Source of the DNA: Epiperipatus broadwayi
Lineage: Eukaryota > Onychophora > Udeonychophora > Euonychophora > Peripatidae
Direction: 5' to 3'
Assembly (NCBI GenBank): GCA_028023455.1
Contig: JAQFVV010000144.1
Coordinates: forward strand, 370,001-434,000
Length of the DNA stretch: 64,000 nt
Shown here: positions 59,966-64,000 of the stretch, one piece after another
How positions within the stretch are numbered: position 1 is the first letter of the stretch
Layout of the letters: the number at the start of each line of letters is the position of its first letter
The notes under the pieces: generated by a model
The model's database searches: none
The model's input: only the letters and a program-made list of their open reading frames with translations
Told to the model about the DNA's origin: nothing
Translations under genes and position numbers: made by a program

Positions 59966-62214
59966 GATTTATTTTAATAATTTAGCTCCTCCTAACGGTT
60001 GAAAGAATAAATATAATAACTAAACATTGATTATACGTGCACACACAACAAAAATTATCTGAAATTATAAACATATAAGTAAGTATGCATAAAATAAATT
60101 TACCATCTTTACATCTTTATGATGTAAGAGTTTATTAAATTCTATGACTAGCTTTAAAATTAAGATGCTAAAATACTAGAATTAAGAAGAATAGCAAAAT
60201 TCCATCTATTATGATTAAGGGTTATTGCTTGATCCAGTATTCTATTGCCTAGTAACTATACTGCTTCCGAACAGAGAACTTAATTCTTTTATTACTATAT
60301 ATATATACGTTAAATTCTCTAACCGAAATTAGATAATTGTGTTTTATAACTAAGTTATAGAGCTGATCGTAATTGATAGTTACTGTGGTTTGTTATTCTA
60401 ACAGTTAATATTTAGAGCAATATTATAAATTTGATTTTTCTTTTCTATTTTTAAGGGCACTGTTATTAAAATTGTTCGTGTTGTGTTTGGCTTGATTTCT
60501 GCATTTACGGATTAGTGAGAGATATTGGAGAAAGACTTAAGTCATTACTTTTATTTAAAGTCGGCTTTTTTCTTTTAGGTCTACACTTTGAATTATTATT
60601 AATTTATAAAACTCATGTAATTAATAAAAAAAAAAAACTTAATGAAATTAATTACACTTTTTTGATAATTAATGTTTGTCTGCAAAAAATTTTAGATATA
60701 AGAGAATCAACAAACGTGAAATTTGAATTCTTATTTTATTCTCTAGCTGTAGATTTTTTTATAAAGCTTTTTAATTATAAGAAACGTAAATAATTTGTAA
60801 AGATTTTTTCTTATTCACTTGTCTATCCTTCCTTTCATAAATAAAAAGTTCCATTTTAAGGCTTCTGATTTTTTTACTGCTACCTCATTTATTTATTTTT
60901 GTTTGGAAATCACTTCAAAAAGTGTACCTGGTTTTAGTTTGTGTAACATCTTATCAATAAGCTGGGATATATATTATAACGGTAAATATTTAAAAATGAA
61001 ATTGAAGATATAAATAAAGATATGATTAGCTATACAAATATGGATACAATACACATATTTGTAAAATAAAATTATTTTTCTCTCTAATACATTTCAAGCA
61101 TTTTTAAATATTTTATCCTTATGAGAAAAAAATAAATCGAAATAGATGTTTATCTTTAATTAGAAAGAGCCCAATACATTATCAAATACATGGAATGAAT
61201 ATAAATTATAATTTCTTAAAATGTAAAAATCTATAAATAAATATTTCTAAACCAAACAAAGAGAAACTATAACTCTTTCTTTTCATGTCTGATGTCAGAT
61301 AAGCACATTTGACAAATATATTAAAAACTATACATATATACTTATCATTACTTATCAACATATATTTCAGAAATCAATCAATCAATCACTTATTTATTAA
61401 ATGAAACAAATAAGTTAAGACATTATTTTATTCATTATAAGATTGGATAACAAAATATTTAAATATTAATCACAAATATCAAATAATTATTATAGAAAAA
61501 AGAATGTATTGAAATAAAAAAACTGATTATGTAAAATCTTCAGTTGTTTAAAATGTTTGCAATTTTTACCCTGAATTAGTTCACATTATAAATAAACAAA
61601 ATAGATTAATATATATTTATTAATAACTTAAAGGGAAAAAAGAAGAAAAAATTATAATGGCACCACATAATGCAAATACTTTCCAATTATTCTTGTTAAT
61701 ATTGGATGCAATGACAACATTCTTATTAAATAATTATAAAACATTATGTTAAAAAAAAACCCATTTATGATTATTATAAGAACAACAAACTGTATAATTA
61801 ATGTTGATCCTCTGTTTCCATTGGATAAATGAATAGAAGGAGCACATTCTCTATTATACAGATAAATTATAATATTAATGAACAATAATATATAACAAAC
61901 CAATGGTATATAAGAAAATCAGTTTCTAAGACTACCAGATCTTTTAGAACTAAAATCAAGAGAGACCTACATCATATAATAATCAACAATAATGTCATAT
62001 TTATTCTTATGGTTTTTAACTTGAAATAAGTGAAGAATTCAGCTAATTGGGCATTAATCATAATATATCCAATAACATATTAGTGAACTTCTACATTGGT
62101 CTTAACTTACTTAATATTTGATACTTACTATCTCATAAAAATATGCATTTTGATTTCATTTAACATCACATTATTAAAACAGTGGTCACTATTGTTATTA
62201 AAGAACCACAGACA
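59966..62214. promoter_or_regulatory. 5' flank of Tollip, presumed promoter side
   Basis: This is the sequence upstream of the Tollip start codon on the minus strand. It holds an AACCGTTAGG Myb-like word about 25 nt before the ATG (plus strand cctaacggtt near 59992) but no CpG island and no TATA box I would commit to. Open stretches on the plus strand (60515-60793, 60819-61013) show no family resemblance and look like chance. A 5' untranslated exon may lie here. Nothing else is recognised up to the foldback copy at 62215. Confidence 0.3.
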
Positions 62215-62558
62215 CTAAAATGTATGGGTACAGAACTAAGTTCAGACCTATATGACTATATAATCTAATGAGCTTGGATTGAAAATATTATAGTGTTTTC
62301 AATTTAAGTCTCATAGTTTTGTAGTTAAGTAGAGATAAAAGGTGGCTGCTGGAGGGTTGCATTAGATCCTAAGATCTAGTTGCAGTGCTCTCAGATCCAA
62401 GGCTCCTCATTGACGAAGGCCACTATCCAGAAACTAGTCTGGGGATATTGGATGAGTAGGCACTAGATAGGGATTGTATGCACAAGCCTTCTGGCATCCA
62501 TTGATTACTCTGGTTTGCACTGAGTGGCAATACATCTAGAGAGATTTTGCCTGTTTTG
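62215..62558. mobile_element. Foldback family R1, copy F
   Basis: Reverse-oriented long copy from actaaaatgtatgggtacag through ggtggctgctggagggttgc, ctagttgcagtgctctcaga and ggcatccattgattactctg to gagattttgcctgttttga. Collinear with copy D (41160-41490), the two longest copies of the internal part. Confidence 0.8.
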
Positions 62559-64000
62559 ATTTAATTTATCTGTAACTTTCATTTTTAATAATGCTAATTA
62601 TATAAGTAATAAAGAAACAATTTAAATATAATTGTCATTTATTCTATTATGATGGTTAATTAAATACAAGCACAGTTATCTGTTTAATCATCATTAATAA
62701 TAGATATAAATTGTTATATATGTGGCCATACCTTTAAAAATACTATTACAAATTGCCATTTTCTTTTATTATTTAAACTACAGAGTAAAATAATTATTTG
62801 TTTTAAATATGAGTGCTGCTCTATTTTTTAATTTTATTTTTTAAATTATGAATTTAATTTTATTTTGAAAATTAGTAAATAAACACATGAAAAAATTGAT
62901 AAATATTAAGTTTATTACCAAAATGATACTACTGTACTTTAAGATAAAATATATCTTTTTTTTTCCTCTTTAAAATATATATATATATAGACATTAAAGA
63001 TACATCTTCAAAATTACTTACAAATATATATATATTATTTGGCAATTAAAAAATGTATAGAAGACAATTATAAAAAAAGTAAAATACTAATTAAAATTTT
63101 AGTTGAGTTAATGGAATTATGTTGCAAAGAAATAACATCTGAAAGTAGTAATGAATTATGCCAACAAAATGAAAGATTAATGTAGTTTTAAGTATAATGT
63201 ATACATAAATAAATGATAACAATCAACCCTTAACCTATAAACAATCTATAAATCAAAGCAACCTCTTTAGTCTTGACTACAGGTTGAGATTGTTGACAGC
63301 TTAAGTGTTGATTATTATCATCTACATTTATAAATTTATTAAAGCCTTGAGTAATTGACTTTGTAGTATTAGTAAATATAAATAAATCTACACCAAGCAC
63401 AAGTCTTCATACAAACCCAGATTATCATCCACTCCACATTTATATCTTTTTCATCTAGATATTAAAATAAGATACTTGTCTGTCAGATGACAAATTGATG
63501 AGAAATGATACTTTTAAATAGTAACAATTTATTGATAACAATAAAAATATAAACAATTTAACATCTTTTGTACTTATGTCTGTTTTAATCTTTTGTACTT
63601 ACATAATTAATAAAATGAAATATATACTGCAAAAAGAAAAATATTCAATATTAATCTGAGAAGTCAATCGAACATATATCTTGAATTTTCCCCAAACTTC
63701 ACTGATTTCCAATCTCAAGGTGAATAATGAAGCAGTCAATCTGTGATTCAGACTGAGCTTCATGATCCATCGCATAATCCAACCATCCAGCCGGGTTCAA
63801 ACCTATCATCTCACCTCATTTGCTTGATTATTATGTGTATATTATGCATATATATATGTCAAAATGTGTGTAAAACATTAATTAAGTAATCAAATTAATT
63901 CTTATTTAATATTTTAAAACAGAAATCAGGTATGTGTATATTAATAATATTATAAACATTTATACAATATATGTTGTTTTCTTTATTTTCTTTATTGTTT
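62559..64000. other. Flank, no gene; possible SINE scrap at 63765-63870
   Basis: A/T-rich. At 63795-63806 cgggttcaaacc is a B-box-like word (readable on either strand), and the nearby atatatatatgtcaaaatgtg resembles the flank of the tRNA-Gly-like element at 475-490 (atatatgtcaaagtg). Weak evidence of a related SINE. Confidence 0.3.

Noticed and set aside
60515-60793. 92-codon plus-strand frame next to the Tollip start as a divergent partner gene
   Set aside because: Lys/Leu/Phe/Ile-rich reading typical of A/T-rich DNA, with no motif and no splice or promoter evidence.

Overview
The window is nuclear DNA of an invertebrate animal: very A+T-rich (roughly three quarters A/T by eye), almost no long open frames, one gene broken into short exons by kilobase-scale introns, and many decayed transposons. 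I cannot place the species. The intact gene is a bilaterian family, and the mix of RTE-like LINEs, a ZMYM1-like hAT and mariner-like relics fits a protostome such as an arthropod or mollusc.

The one convincing protein-coding gene is on the minus strand and covers about 43 kb (59965 down to 16951). It is a Toll-interacting protein (Tollip) orthologue. Seven coding exons, all with GT/AG borders and matching phases, join into a 912-nt reading frame of 303 codons plus stop: an N-terminal Tom1-binding region (exons 1-2), a C2 domain (exons 2-5), a Pro/Gly-rich linker (exons 6-7) and a C-terminal CUE ubiquitin-binding domain (exon 7). The linker is lengthened by an in-frame 21-bp tandem repeat. The two introns nearest the 3' end are each more than 10 kb.

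The rest is flank and intron filled with mobile-element debris. 0-16 kb (3' flank): a tRNA-Gly-like SINE or pseudogene, a short Gly-rich exon-like scrap, a decayed RTE-like LINE with a foldback element inserted in it, a possible copia gag remnant, an LINE reverse-transcriptase fragment on the minus strand, and a cluster of 335-bp repeats. Intron 6 (17-28 kb): long-TIR palindromic elements with a tRNA-like core, a minus-strand LINE relic and a second copy of the RTE-like LINE. Intron 5 (28-38 kb): an inverted/direct repeat cluster, an unassigned ORF-bearing block, a hAT (ZMYM1/DUF4371-like) transposase relic and a near-perfect 161-bp hairpin. Intron 4 (38-42 kb): a mariner/Tc1-like transposase relic and foldback copies. 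Intron 3: a possible mariner tail. Intron 2 (48-56 kb): a third RTE-like LINE carrying a solo LTR, a 1.1-kb foldback element and a 148-bp hairpin. 60-64 kb (5' flank): the presumed Tollip promoter side and one more foldback copy.

No bacterial, CRISPR, phage or gene-cluster feature is present, and I did not find a new multi-gene system. The most unusual items are the palindromic elements, several of which look recent or structurally odd.
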